Below, in pieces: positions 28,286-37,330 of a stretch of DNA of 64,000 bases. Source of the DNA: Desulfamplus sp. (GTDB taxonomy: Bacteria > Desulfobacterota > Desulfobacteria > Desulfobacterales > Desulfobacteraceae). Below the pieces are notes generated by a model, which was not told the origin of the DNA, searched no databases, and saw only the letters and a program-made list of their open reading frames with translations. Positions within the stretch are counted from its first letter, which is position 1. The number at the start of each line of letters is the position of its first letter. The stretch lies in assembly GCA_015232455.1 (NCBI GenBank), contig JADFZQ010000001.1, positions 434,001 to 498,000 on the forward strand. Direction: 5' to 3'. Made by a program: the position numbers and the translations under genes.

Positions 28286-28435
28286 ACACTATAAAATTTT
28301 ATAGTCAATAATAATTTTTAATTTTATTTTTTTTTATATTGAACCATATTTTAATGTCAGATATAGATACTCAACATTTTGTAAGAATTACTGTTCTACA
28401 ATGTTAAAAAAAATATTGGGCAAAGAGGTGGTTAT

Positions 28436-28735
28436 ATGCAGTTTATTGTAATTGGTTATGATGGGACAGATGAATATGCTCTTGAGAGAAGAATGGCAGC
28501 AAGAGAAGCACACCTAAAAGTTGCTTCTGAGATGAGTTCTCATGGGAAATGGCTTTACGCAGCCGCTATCTTAAATGACAACGGTAATATGTGTGGCTCT
28601 ATGATTGTTTGTGAATTTGATTCAATTGAGGAATTAAAAGCAAAGTGGTTAAACAGTGAACCATACGTTGTTGGCAATGTGTGGGAAAAAATTGAAATTA
28701 AACAGGCTAAGGTTGCACCATCTTTTGCTAAATGA
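28436..28735 (+). CDS. YciI-family protein
   Basis: 99 residues. It has the family's ferredoxin-like pattern: IVIGYDGTDEYALERRMAAR, an AHLK helix with the conserved His (about 26), LNDNGNMCGSMIVCEFDS (about 43-60), then WLNSEPYVVGNVWEKIEI (about 68-85). YciI proteins are small, mostly cytoplasmic, and of largely unknown or dehydrochlorinase-like function. The gene is followed after 17 bases by the DUF1456 gene, probably in one transcript. It is preceded by AGAGGTGG. Confidence 0.8.
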   Translation: MQFIVIGYDGTDEYALERRMAAREAHLKVASEMSSHGKWLYAAAILNDNGNMCGSMIVCEFDSIEELKAKWLNSEPYVVGNVWEKIEIKQAKVAPSFAK

Positions 28736-28752
28736 TTTAGGAACCTGTAAAA

Positions 28753-29304
28753 ATGGAAAACAATGATGTGTTGCGAATGTTTAGGTATGCCTTAAATATT
28801 CCAGATTTAACTATGCTCAATATTTTCAAAATAGCAGAGTGTAAAATAGATGGACCGCAGTTATTAAATCTTCTGAAAAAGAGAGAAGATGAAGGGTATG
28901 CTGCCTGTTCTACAGATCTTCTTGAACGCTTTTTTAATGGATTGATAATATACAATAGAGGCAGACAAGGTTATGAAACATCAGAGTCAAATGAAAAATC
29001 TATAGAGAGAGGAGGGTTTATAGAATCTAAGCCAACTCTTACGACAGAACAAGAAACAAGAGGGGTTAAAAGTAGTCAACCATCAGAATCATTGAATAAC
29101 AATACTATACTGAAAAAAATACGAATTGCCCTTGACCTTAAACAAGAAGAGATGATGGAGATTTTCAGGCTTGGAAAAGTCAATATGACAAAAGGGGAAT
29201 TTACAGCTCTATTTAGAAAAGAGGGGCATAAAAATTACAAAGAGTGCGGAGATCAATATCTAAAAAAATTTTTACAAGGACTTGCTGTGCGTCATAGGAG
29301 TTGA
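28753..29304 (+). CDS. DUF1456 (YehS-like) protein
   Basis: 183 residues made of two similar helical repeats. The first starts NNDVLRMFRYALNI (about 3-16), and the second NNTILKKIRIALDLKQEEM (about 116-134), each ending in a LERFFNGL/LKKFLQGL helix. They are joined by a polar linker of about 40 residues (about 73-114). This duplication is the hallmark of DUF1456. Function unknown. It lies between the YciI and prolyl-tRNA-editing genes in a likely operon. Confidence 0.8.
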   Translation: MENNDVLRMFRYALNIPDLTMLNIFKIAECKIDGPQLLNLLKKREDEGYAACSTDLLERFFNGLIIYNRGRQGYETSESNEKSIERGGFIESKPTLTTEQETRGVKSSQPSESLNNNTILKKIRIALDLKQEEMMEIFRLGKVNMTKGEFTALFRKEGHKNYKECGDQYLKKFLQGLAVRHRS

Positions 29305-29340
29305 TGGCATCAAATTTTGGATATGTTTGGAGCTTAAATA

Positions 29341-29829
29341 ATGTTAAAAACTCAGGAAGAGTTATTATATGTATTATCAAAAATTGGCATAAATTATAAA
29401 AACCATGAACATCCACCTGTATATACTGTTGAGGAAGCAGATAAACACCATGAAGGAATTGAGGGTGTTCACAGCAAAAATCTATTCTTTAAAGATAAGA
29501 AAAATAATCTCTTTTTAGTGATAACCCTCTCTGACAAAGAGATAAGTATCAAGGATATTGCAAAGAAAATTGATGCAAAGAATCTCACTTTTGGCAAACC
29601 AGATCTCCTTGAAGAGGTTTTAGGAGTTACACCAGGTGCTGTTACTCCTTTTGCTGTCATTAATATAAGAGACTATAATGTTAAAATTGTGCTTGATGAA
29701 GAGATGATGGGACACTCCCTTCTCAATTTCCACCCTTTGGTTAATACAGCAACTACAACAATCTCATCAAATGATCTGCTAAAATTTATGGATTACTGCA
29801 ATCAAAAGCCTGAAATAATAATGCTTTAA
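29341..29829 (+). CDS. Prolyl-tRNA editing (YbaK/ProX-type) deacylase
   Basis: 162 residues. It has the INS/YbaK fold of free-standing tRNA editing proteins of the PrdX/ProXp-ala kind: HEHPPVYTVEEADKH (about 22-36), HSKNLFFKDKKNNLFLVI (about 44-61), FGKPDLLEEVLGVTPGAVTP (about 84-103), DEEMMGHSLLNFHPLVN (about 119-135) and TTTISSNDLLKFM. It would clear mischarged alanyl-tRNA(Pro). It follows the DUF1456 gene after 36 bases. Confidence 0.87.
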   Translation: MLKTQEELLYVLSKIGINYKNHEHPPVYTVEEADKHHEGIEGVHSKNLFFKDKKNNLFLVITLSDKEISIKDIAKKIDAKNLTFGKPDLLEEVLGVTPGAVTPFAVINIRDYNVKIVLDEEMMGHSLLNFHPLVNTATTTISSNDLLKFMDYCNQKPEIIML

Positions 29830-29874
29830 TGCTTCATAAATATTTTGATAAATGATAATTTAAGGAGGCACGGT

Positions 29875-30525
29875 ATGACCGAAAACAATATTCAGTCAAC
29901 AGATGATATACTCATTATTTTATGCAATTCGGTTACAAAAGTCTTGACTAAAGCATCAGGTGAAGATGTATCATTTTCTCCTATTGTGCAAAAGATAAGC
30001 AAAACTTGTTTAAAGCCAGACATTAGCTGTTTTACGATATTTGAAGGGGGGCTTTCTGGACTTCTTATAATGAATTTTACAGCAGAAGCTGCAATGGAAA
30101 TTTATACAAGCTATATGATAAACATGGGTATGCCTAAAGAAGAGCTTTCGATTTTACACACATCTGATGATGTTGCCAATGTTTTAGGTGAGCTTATGAG
30201 CCAGACTATGGGGAGATTTCAAACTGAGCTAAGACAGGAACTTCAGGTCTCAATAAAGCTAAGTTTGCCTAAAATGCTTGTTATTAATAAAGATGTTGTG
30301 ATCTCAATTGACACAAAGATTGAGACTCCACAATTTAGGAGAGTCTCGTTTGAAACTGAGAATCATAGACCATTTTTCCTTGAACTTGGTATTGAAAAAA
30401 CAGAATTTGAGACACTCTTCCCATTTGAAAAGGAGAAAGAGGAAGATGTAGAAGAGATACTTCTTGCTGAACAAAAAAGGCAGAGGCTGACAAAAAAGAT
30501 CGATTGGAATGCTACTTTAAAATAA
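29875..30525 (+). CDS. DUF3334-family protein (CheX/CheC-like fold)
   Basis: 216 residues from the ATG at 29875, chosen because TAAGGAGG stands just in front; an upstream in-frame start at 29845 has none. The protein has a long amphipathic helix DVANVLGELMSQTMGRF (about 105-121) set between beta strands, as in CheC/CheX phosphatases. The catalytic residues cannot be confirmed. It ends in a charged tail (EKEKEEDVEEILLAEQKRQR). It converges with purB and is separated from it by a shared terminator hairpin. Confidence 0.65.
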   Translation: MTENNIQSTDDILIILCNSVTKVLTKASGEDVSFSPIVQKISKTCLKPDISCFTIFEGGLSGLLIMNFTAEAAMEIYTSYMINMGMPKEELSILHTSDDVANVLGELMSQTMGRFQTELRQELQVSIKLSLPKMLVINKDVVISIDTKIETPQFRRVSFETENHRPFFLELGIEKTEFETLFPFEKEKEEDVEEILLAEQKRQRLTKKIDWNATLK

Positions 30526-30549
30526 TGTATCCCAATTTGTATTTCATAA

Positions 30550-30580
30550 GATTTGACAACTTTTGAAAAGTTATCAAATC
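30550..30580. terminator. Bidirectional hairpin terminator, TTTGACAACT family
   Basis: A 31-base inverted repeat GATTTGACAACTTTT with a complementary right arm carrying one mismatch, between the converging DUF3334 and purB genes. It is the fourth relative of the hairpin at 3339-3369. Confidence 0.75.
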
Positions 30581-30642
30581 TATTCGTAAAATATTAAAAA
30601 ACTAAAATATAGCGTTTATATGTTAATAATTATTTATTGTAT

Positions 30643-32064
30643 CTACTTTGAAAAATAGCTATCCACAAGTTTCTCAGCAAGCCCTGTATAGTTAGAAGGG
30701 GTCAATGTTTTCATCTTATCTTTAAAATTAATAGGAACTTTCTCAAGGCTATTTACAAACAGATCAAGCTCTTGCTTTCCAATCTTTTGTCCTCGCGTAA
30801 GTTCCTTTAGTCTCTCATAAGGGTTATCCTCTCCAAAAACTCTCATGGCTGTCTGGAATGGCTCTGCTAAAAGTTCTTGGTTAGCCTCTAAATCTTTAGA
30901 AATGGTATCTATATCAACCTCTATTTTTCCAAGCCCTTTTATGGCATTTTTAACCCCAATAAGATAATAGCCAAAAGCAGAGCCAAGGCTTCTTAAAACA
31001 GTGCTATCACTCAAATCTCTTTGAAAACGAGATTTTTGAAGTTTTACTGCAAGATGCTCCATGAGTGATATTGCAAGCCCCATATTTCCTTCGCTGTTTT
31101 CAAAATCAATTGGATTTACTTTGTGTGGCATGGTTGAAGAGCCAGTCTCCCCTTGTTTGAGTCGTTGCCTAAAATACCCAAGTGAGATATAGCCCCACAT
31201 ATCTCTGTCAAAATCAACTGTGATTGCAGATGATCGCACCATAGCGTGAAGGATAAAGGATAGATAGCTATTCGGGTTAATTTGCGTAGTAAATAGTAAA
31301 GGCTCAAGCCCAAGATATTTGGAAAGAAATTTTTGTCCAGATTCAATCCAGTCAATTTCAGGAAAGACAAAATAGTGAGCATTGTAGTTGCCTGTTGCAC
31401 CATTTATTTTTGCCTCTATCTTTGCATCGTTTAGAATCTCAAGCTCTCTACTCAGACGCCACGCAAAATTGACAAACTCCTTACCAACAGTTGTTGGTGT
31501 GGCTGGCTGTCCGTGCGTTCTTCCCATCATTGGGATTGATTTATAGCCACGAGCTTTTTCCTCAATTTTTTCAACAAATTCAGAAAGATATTTAACTACA
31601 ACCTCTTTGCCCTGCTTTACCATAAGTGAGTATGATATATTGTTTATATCATCTGATGTGCAGGCAAAATGTACCCACTCCATAATATCAGATAAGCCAA
31701 GCTCTACTAATTTATCCTTAATAAAATACTCAACTGCTTTGACATCGTGGTTGGTTCTCTTTTCAATATCTTTTATCTTTTGTGCGTCTGATTCGCTAAA
31801 ATTATCAAGAATAGATTGTATTCTATCCAATCTGTTCTCGTCTGTGCCAACCTTAACTTTATCTACACCTGCTGTTTTATACCCTGCTAATTCAGGTGAT
31901 AAGTTAGTCAGCTTTAAATCTCTAATTATGAATTTAAGCCATTCAAGCTCTACATAAACTCTATAGCGTATCAATCCATATTCAGAAAAAATATCTTTTA
32001 GTTCTGCTGTCATTTTGTCATATCTGCCGTCAAGTGCAGATAGTGCTTTTAGAGAAGATTCCAT
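30643..32064 (-). CDS. purB: Adenylosuccinate lyase
   Basis: 473 residues, of the longer E. coli-like type. Motifs: EKRTNHDVKAVEYFIKDKL (about 102-120), CTSDDINN (about 137-144), MGRTHGQPATPTTVGKE (about 183-199) and the fumarase-superfamily signature GSSTMPHKVNPIDFEN (about 311-326). It catalyses two fumarate-releasing steps in purine synthesis. It stands alone on the minus strand, divergent from a histidine kinase gene. Confidence 0.96.
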   Translation of the reverse strand: MESSLKALSALDGRYDKMTAELKDIFSEYGLIRYRVYVELEWLKFIIRDLKLTNLSPELAGYKTAGVDKVKVGTDENRLDRIQSILDNFSESDAQKIKDIEKRTNHDVKAVEYFIKDKLVELGLSDIMEWVHFACTSDDINNISYSLMVKQGKEVVVKYLSEFVEKIEEKARGYKSIPMMGRTHGQPATPTTVGKEFVNFAWRLSRELEILNDAKIEAKINGATGNYNAHYFVFPEIDWIESGQKFLSKYLGLEPLLFTTQINPNSYLSFILHAMVRSSAITVDFDRDMWGYISLGYFRQRLKQGETGSSTMPHKVNPIDFENSEGNMGLAISLMEHLAVKLQKSRFQRDLSDSTVLRSLGSAFGYYLIGVKNAIKGLGKIEVDIDTISKDLEANQELLAEPFQTAMRVFGEDNPYERLKELTRGQKIGKQELDLFVNSLEKVPINFKDKMKTLTPSNYTGLAEKLVDSYFSK

Positions 32065-32293
32065 TGTTATAAAATCCTTAATATATTGACATTTATAAAT
32101 TGTTTACTAATTTTTGTTTAAAATGAAATATTCATACGCTCATTTGTTTTTTTATATAATATCTTTATAATACCATAATTTATAAGAAAATATTTGACAT
32201 AAACCTCTCTTATCTAATAATAGTTCAAAAAATTATACTTTGTTATCTTATCATAGTTTTTAGCTACTTTTTAATGAAGGGATTGTAAAAAAA

Positions 32294-34465
32294 ATGCCCA
32301 CAACTTCTGACTCAGACCCCAAATCAAGCATATCTTCAGACCCCAACTTAATTGTATTTGCTGATGAAGTACCTTCTAACTTACCCTCGAATAATAGACT
32401 AAAACATTCTGTTAAAACAATTAAAGATAATGGAGTTGAAGATGGCGATTCTATTCCACCTTGGAAAATACTCATAGTTGATGATGAAAAAGATGTTCAT
32501 TATATCACAAAAAAGGCTCTTGAGAATTACTCATTTCAGGAGAGAAATCTTTTTTTTCTTCACAGCTTCTCATCAAGGGAGGCGGCAGCCACTATTAAAG
32601 ATAACCCAGATATTGCCCTGATTCTTCTTGATGTTACTATGGAGAGCGATGATGCTGGTCTAAAACTTATCCACTATATCAGAAAAAAACTAAATAATAG
32701 TATTGCCCAGATTGTAATAAGGACTGGACAGCCAGGACAGGCACCAGAACAGAAGGTTATTGAAGATTATGATATTAATGATTATAGGCTAAAAACTGAA
32801 CTTACATCTCAAAAATTACATACTCTTGTAACGGCATCACTTCGCTCTTTTGAACTAAAATCAAGGCTTCAAAGAGAGTTAGAGTATCGAGAAACTGTGG
32901 AATCATCACTTAGAGAGAGCAGAGAGAGATTTAGAGATATTGCTCTAAGCACAGGTGATTGGATATGGGAGACAGATGATTTGGGCAAATACACCTATCT
33001 TTCTGACAATGTAGAGCAGCTTACAGGCTACACAGCATCTGAACTTATCCACAAACATTTCTCTCACCTTATGTCCCCAGAGACAAAAGATAATGCCCTT
33101 AAAATAATTGAAGAGCAGATTGCTTCGGGTAGCAACTACACTAATATTGAAACTATCAAGATAGCAAAAGATAGCAAAAACGTCTATCTTTTGACAAGCG
33201 GAAAACCTGTGCATGGGGAAGATGGAACTATAACAGGTTATCGGGGCGTAGATAAGGATATTACAGGAATCAAACTTGCTGAAAAAGAGAAAGAAAAACT
33301 TCTTTTTAACCTAAAAGAGTCTCAAAGGCTTGAGGCACTTGGCACTTTAGCAGGTGGTATTGCCCATGATTTCAATAATATACTTGGCTCTATTCTTGGT
33401 TACGCACAGTTGCTTCAAATGGATGCTGGTGGGAATGAAAAAAGTATGCGTTACACCCAGCAGATAATCAACGGTTGTAATAGAGCAAAAAACTTAACGC
33501 TTCAGATTCTTGAATTTAGCAGACAAAGAGAGTCGCAAAATGCTGTGCAAACTCCAGTATTAGTATCTTCAATGCTTAAAGAGAAGGTAAAATTACTTCA
33601 CGCCTCTATTCCATCATCAATTAATATTATTACTAAAATAGATAAAGATGCTGGGTATATCCTTGCCTCTCCTACTGATATTCATCAGATAATTATGAAT
33701 CTTGCTACAAATTCAATGCAGGCTATGGATAACGGTCAGGGAAATATTACCATTGGAATCCAAAACATCACCATTGATAACTATAATGCCGCACTCTCAA
33801 GAGAGATTGGTATTCCTTATGGAGAGTATGTTGCTATATTTGTAGAAGATGATGGCAAAGGCATGTCCCCTGAAACAATAGAAAAAGTTTTTGACCCATA
33901 TTTTACAACAAAAACAGGAGGAGATGGAACAGGGCTTGGATTATCTGTTGTTCACGGAATTGTTAAACGCTCTCATGGTGGTATAAAGATAGAGAGTGCT
34001 GTTGGTAGTGGAACAAAGATAACTATTTGTTTTCCAAGACAATTTCCTGAAAAGAAAAAAACAGTTCTTGACGGAATGCCAATTCAAACTGGCGAAGGTA
34101 AGGTTCTATTTGTTGATGATGAGCAGATGCTTGTAGATTTGGGAAAAATGATGCTTGAGAGAATAGGCTATGAGGCTCTTGCAGTTAAATCTTCAAGAAA
34201 TGCACTTGAGATTATCCAGAAAAACCCTAATGGTTTTGATCTTGTGATAACAGACCTCACCATGCCAGACATACAGGGGATTCAGCTTGCTGAAAAGATA
34301 AAAACAATTCGCCCTGAGCTTCCAATTATTCTCGTAACAGGATTTAGCGATATAACTACAACTGCAAAAGCCAGCTCTTCTTGTATTGATGCGGTTCTTG
34401 CCAAACCTCTATCAATTAACTCACTTGCTATGACGCTTCAAAAACTTCTGCCTCGGAAAATATAA
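32294..34465 (+). CDS. Hybrid sensor histidine kinase (REC-PAS-HisKA-HATPase-REC)
   Basis: 723 residues with no membrane helix, so a cytoplasmic sensor. In order: N-terminal receiver with ILIVDDEKDVH (about 57-67) and phosphorylatable Asp in ILLDVTM; PAS domain with GDWIWETDDLGKYTYLS (about 220-236); HisKA with LAGGIAHDFNNILGS (about 353-367); ATPase with N box NLATNSMQAMDN and G boxes DDGKGMSPETIEKVFDPYF and GTGLGLSVVHGIVKRSHGG (about 510-565); and a C-terminal receiver with LFVDDEQMLVDLG and DLVITDLTMPD. The N-terminal receiver is of the type that precedes sensory modules. Its stop overlaps the next ATG (TAATG). Confidence 0.93.
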   Translation: MPTTSDSDPKSSISSDPNLIVFADEVPSNLPSNNRLKHSVKTIKDNGVEDGDSIPPWKILIVDDEKDVHYITKKALENYSFQERNLFFLHSFSSREAAATIKDNPDIALILLDVTMESDDAGLKLIHYIRKKLNNSIAQIVIRTGQPGQAPEQKVIEDYDINDYRLKTELTSQKLHTLVTASLRSFELKSRLQRELEYRETVESSLRESRERFRDIALSTGDWIWETDDLGKYTYLSDNVEQLTGYTASELIHKHFSHLMSPETKDNALKIIEEQIASGSNYTNIETIKIAKDSKNVYLLTSGKPVHGEDGTITGYRGVDKDITGIKLAEKEKEKLLFNLKESQRLEALGTLAGGIAHDFNNILGSILGYAQLLQMDAGGNEKSMRYTQQIINGCNRAKNLTLQILEFSRQRESQNAVQTPVLVSSMLKEKVKLLHASIPSSINIITKIDKDAGYILASPTDIHQIIMNLATNSMQAMDNGQGNITIGIQNITIDNYNAALSREIGIPYGEYVAIFVEDDGKGMSPETIEKVFDPYFTTKTGGDGTGLGLSVVHGIVKRSHGGIKIESAVGSGTKITICFPRQFPEKKKTVLDGMPIQTGEGKVLFVDDEQMLVDLGKMMLERIGYEALAVKSSRNALEIIQKNPNGFDLVITDLTMPDIQGIQLAEKIKTIRPELPIILVTGFSDITTTAKASSSCIDAVLAKPLSINSLAMTLQKLLPRKI

Positions 34466-34737
34466 TGTTAATATCTAATGCTATGAAGTTAAAAGTTTAC
34501 ATTGAAACAAGTGTTGTTAGCTATTTAACAGGCAGACCAAGCCGTGATCTAATTGTTGCTGCACGCCAGCAACAGACGCATGATTGGTGGTATAATAGAG
34601 TTAAATATTTTGATATTTTTATTTCAAACATGGTGTTAGATGAAGCAACAATAGAAAATACAATAAGAGATTGTGGATATGAATGTTCAGTTATTTGTAC
34701 ACCAGAAGAACTCATGGAGATTAACTATGAACAATGA
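34465..34737 (+). pseudogene. VapC-like PIN toxin with internal deletion
   Basis: 90 residues. The N-terminal half is a normal PIN opening, KLKVYIETSVVSYLTGRPSR (about 8-27). The end, GYECSVICTPEELMEI, is what I recall as the C-terminus of this about 170-residue toxin family. The central part, with the second and third acidic residues of the nuclease site, is missing, and the join is in frame at about residue 58 (VLDEATIENTIRDCGY). It therefore reads as an internally deleted, probably inactive toxin. An internal ATG at 34483 matches the usual family start. It overlaps the kinase stop upstream and the partner gene downstream. Confidence 0.65.
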
Positions 34738-34927
34738 TCCTATTGTTGAAGAAATAAGAAAAATCAGGCAGAGACATTCTGAAAAATTTAACTTTGATCT
34801 ACGTCTGATTTTTGAAGACTTAAAATCAAGACAAAATGAAATGAGAACAAAAATAGTCTCATTTTCACCAAAACCTTATATTAAAATGCAACACTCTTTA
34901 TCTTATCAACCACATGGGCATCTATAA
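34727..34927 (+). CDS. Putative antitoxin partner of the PIN gene
   Basis: 66 residues from the ATG at 34727, which has GGAG seven bases upstream and overlaps the end of the PIN frame. It begins NNDPIVEEIRKIRQRHSEKF and is mostly helical and charged. Small proteins of this pattern usually sit directly downstream of PIN toxins of the KLKVYIETSVVSYL type and are taken as antitoxins. No DNA-binding motif was recognised. With the toxin broken it may be under little selection. Confidence 0.55.
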   Translation: MNNDPIVEEIRKIRQRHSEKFNFDLRLIFEDLKSRQNEMRTKIVSFSPKPYIKMQHSLSYQPHGHL

Positions 34928-35119
34928 AAAACACTTCTCTATTTTTCAATTAATAAAACACTTGACAAAGCATCTTTAATTATAGAATTGTGCCTCTACT
35001 GATTTAACCGAAACATTGTTTTTTATACAAACTTTGATTTAATATAGTTTTTAACATTTACATTTCCAATTTACTTTATCGTATCTTAATTATTTTTATT
35101 TAATTTAATGGAGAATAGC

Positions 35120-36817
35120 ATGAAACTTCTTAACCCAAAAACAGAGACTTATGAACACCTTGACCCAGAATCACGAGAAATTATGAAAAAAACCATTAAT
35201 TTCTTTGAAAATAAAGGCAAAGACAAACTTAAAGAAGATTATAATGGAAGAATTTGGTATGCTGATTTTCTTGATTTTGTTAAACAAGAGAAGATATTTT
35301 ATAGACTTTTAACACCTTCTCAATATGGTAAAGAGGGTTGCAGATGGGATACTACCAGAAATTGCGATTTTAACGAAATCCTTGGATTTTATGGACTTCC
35401 CTATTGGTACACATGGCAAGTAACGATTTTAGGTCTTGGACCTATCTGGATGGGCAATAACGAAGATGTGAAAAAAAAGACAGCAGAGCTTCTTGAAGAG
35501 GGTGGAATCTTTGCATTTGGACTTTCAGAAAAAGAGCATGGTGCTGATCTTTACTCAAGTGAAATGGTGCTTACCCAGTTGTCAGAAGGAAAATATGTTG
35601 CAGATGGCGGTAAATACTATATTGGAAATGCCAATAAGGCTGGATTTGTCTCTGTGTTTGCAAAAGATACTGACACTGATGAATATGTTTTCTTTACAGC
35701 AGACCCAAAACACGAAAACTATGATTTAGTTAAAAATGTTGTGAGCAGCCAATCTTATGTTGCTGAGTTTGGGCTTCATGGCTATCCTGTAACTGATGCA
35801 GACATTCTCTCAAGAGGTGATCATGCTTGGGATTGTGCTTTAAATACAATAAATGTTGGAAAATATAATCTTGGTTGGGCATCAATTGGAATTTGTACAC
35901 ATGCTCTATTTGAAGCTATTACACACGCCTCAAAAAGAAATCTTTATGGTAAATTCGTTACTGATTTTCCCCATGTTCAAGCTCTTATGACAGATGCGTT
36001 TGTTCGTTTAACTGCTATGAAGCTATTTGCCCGTAGAAACGCAGACTACATGAGAACAGCCTCAAAAGATGATAGACGTTATCTGCTTTACAACCCTTTA
36101 ACCAAAATGAAGGTTACAACACAAGGTGAAGAGGTTATAAACCTTATGTGGGACGTTATTGCGGCAAAAGGTTTTGAAAAAGATATGTACTTTGAGATGG
36201 CAGCAATCGATATAAGAGCATTGCCTAAACTTGAGGGAACGGTTCATGTTAATATGGCTCTTATAATTAAATTTATGGCAAATTATCTCTTTGCTCCTGC
36301 TGCACTACCAGAAATTCCAGTAGTTGATAAACCAGCAAATGATAATTTTCTATTTAATCAGGGACCAACAAAAGGTCTTGGAAAGACAGTATTCCACGAT
36401 TTTAATAAAGCATACACAAGCGTTGATCTGCCAAATATTGCAATTTTTAGAGAACAGATAGAGGTTCTTAAAGAGATGCTTATATCTGCCTCACCAGATA
36501 AAGAGCAGAGCAAAGATATTGATTTTCTATTAATTCTTGGGGAACTTTTTACCCTCATAGCTTACGGACAGCTTATTATTGAAAATGCACTATTAAGAGG
36601 TCTTGATAACGATATTTTGGATCAGATTTTTGATTTTATGGTAAGAGATTTCTCAAAATTTGCACTTCAGCTCTACTCAAAGAGCAGTAGCAGTACAAAA
36701 CAGATGGAATTTGCCCTTAAAATGATTAAGAAACCAGAGCTTAATAAAGAGCGTTTCAAGAGAGTTTGGGAAAATTATGTTCTCTCATTAAAAGAGACTT
36801 ATGAGATGAACAGGTAA
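35120..36817 (+). CDS. Acyl-CoA dehydrogenase family protein
   Basis: 565 residues from the ATG at 35120, chosen over the in-frame ATG at 35108 because GGAG (35110-35113) overlaps that upstream codon and is correctly spaced for 35120. Motifs: ILGLGPIWMG, FAFGLSEKEHGADLYSSEM (about 128-146), GGKYYIGNANKAGFVSVFA (about 161-179) and KYNLGWASIGICTHALFEAI (about 246-265). The usual catalytic-Glu segment is not obvious by eye. It is divergent in sequence from the dehydrogenase at 26291-28105. It is monocistronic, ending at a hairpin before ihfA. Confidence 0.85.
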   Translation: MKLLNPKTETYEHLDPESREIMKKTINFFENKGKDKLKEDYNGRIWYADFLDFVKQEKIFYRLLTPSQYGKEGCRWDTTRNCDFNEILGFYGLPYWYTWQVTILGLGPIWMGNNEDVKKKTAELLEEGGIFAFGLSEKEHGADLYSSEMVLTQLSEGKYVADGGKYYIGNANKAGFVSVFAKDTDTDEYVFFTADPKHENYDLVKNVVSSQSYVAEFGLHGYPVTDADILSRGDHAWDCALNTINVGKYNLGWASIGICTHALFEAITHASKRNLYGKFVTDFPHVQALMTDAFVRLTAMKLFARRNADYMRTASKDDRRYLLYNPLTKMKVTTQGEEVINLMWDVIAAKGFEKDMYFEMAAIDIRALPKLEGTVHVNMALIIKFMANYLFAPAALPEIPVVDKPANDNFLFNQGPTKGLGKTVFHDFNKAYTSVDLPNIAIFREQIEVLKEMLISASPDKEQSKDIDFLLILGELFTLIAYGQLIIENALLRGLDNDILDQIFDFMVRDFSKFALQLYSKSSSSTKQMEFALKMIKKPELNKERFKRVWENYVLSLKETYEMNR

Positions 36818-36852
36818 AATATTTATTAAAAATTGAAGAATATAATTCTAAC

Positions 36853-36892
36853 CCACCGTTTGCCTATTGTATATATTAATTTAAAGCGGTGG
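36853..36892 (+). terminator. Hairpin after the acyl-CoA dehydrogenase
   Basis: CCACCGTTT (36853-36861) pairs with AAAGCGGTGG (36883-36892), with one bulged G, around an AT-rich loop. It is 36 bases after the stop and 45 before ihfA. Confidence 0.55.
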
Positions 36893-36936
36893 ATTAACCT
36901 AATAATCAAATAATAATGCTGATTTAGGAGATATAG

Positions 36937-37218
36937 ATGGCATTGACTAAAACTGACGTAACAGAAAAAATTCAGCAAAATCTTAATATTTCAAGAACAA
37001 CCGCATATAATATAATGGAAGATTTACTCAAAATTATAAAAGATAGTCTTACAAAAAGCGATGATGTAATGATAAGCGGGTTTGGAAAGTTCTGTGTAAA
37101 TGAGAAGAAATCAAGAAAAGGTAGAAATCCAGCTACAAATAAGGAGATGAATCTTCCAGCAAGAAGGGTCGTAACATTCAAATGTTCTGGAAAATTGAGA
37201 AACCTTATTAATGGCTAA
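36937..37218 (+). CDS. ihfA: Integration host factor / HU-family DNA-binding protein, alpha type
   Basis: 93 residues. It shows the HU/IHF fold: MALTKTDVTEKIQQNLNIS at the start, the dimer core DDVMISGFGKFCVNEKKSRK (about 42-61), and the DNA-wrapping arm GRNPATNKEMNLPARRVVTF (about 62-81) with the intercalating Pro. It bends DNA in recombination, replication and transcription. GGAG precedes the ATG. A strong hairpin follows, and beyond it the IS701 element. Confidence 0.9.
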   Translation: MALTKTDVTEKIQQNLNISRTTAYNIMEDLLKIIKDSLTKSDDVMISGFGKFCVNEKKSRKGRNPATNKEMNLPARRVVTFKCSGKLRNLING

Positions 37219-37250
37219 TTCATAGATAAGTAGATATGCCATAAACAAAA

Positions 37251-37286
37251 AGAGGTTTGACAATTATTATGAATTGTCAAACCTCT
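37251..37286 (+). terminator. Hairpin terminator of ihfA, TTTGACAA family
   Basis: AGAGGTTTGACAATT (37251-37265) and AATTGTCAAACCTCT (37272-37286) form a perfect 15-base-pair stem with a 6-base loop. It shares the TTTGACAA core with four other terminators in the window. Confidence 0.8.
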
Positions 37287-37330
37287 TATGAATACTATAC
37301 TGTTCAAGGTCATAAATTTAGGTTTGCTAA

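Noticed and set aside
34465-34927. An active toxin-antitoxin system
   Set aside because: The central catalytic part of the PIN protein is missing, so it is called a pseudogene.
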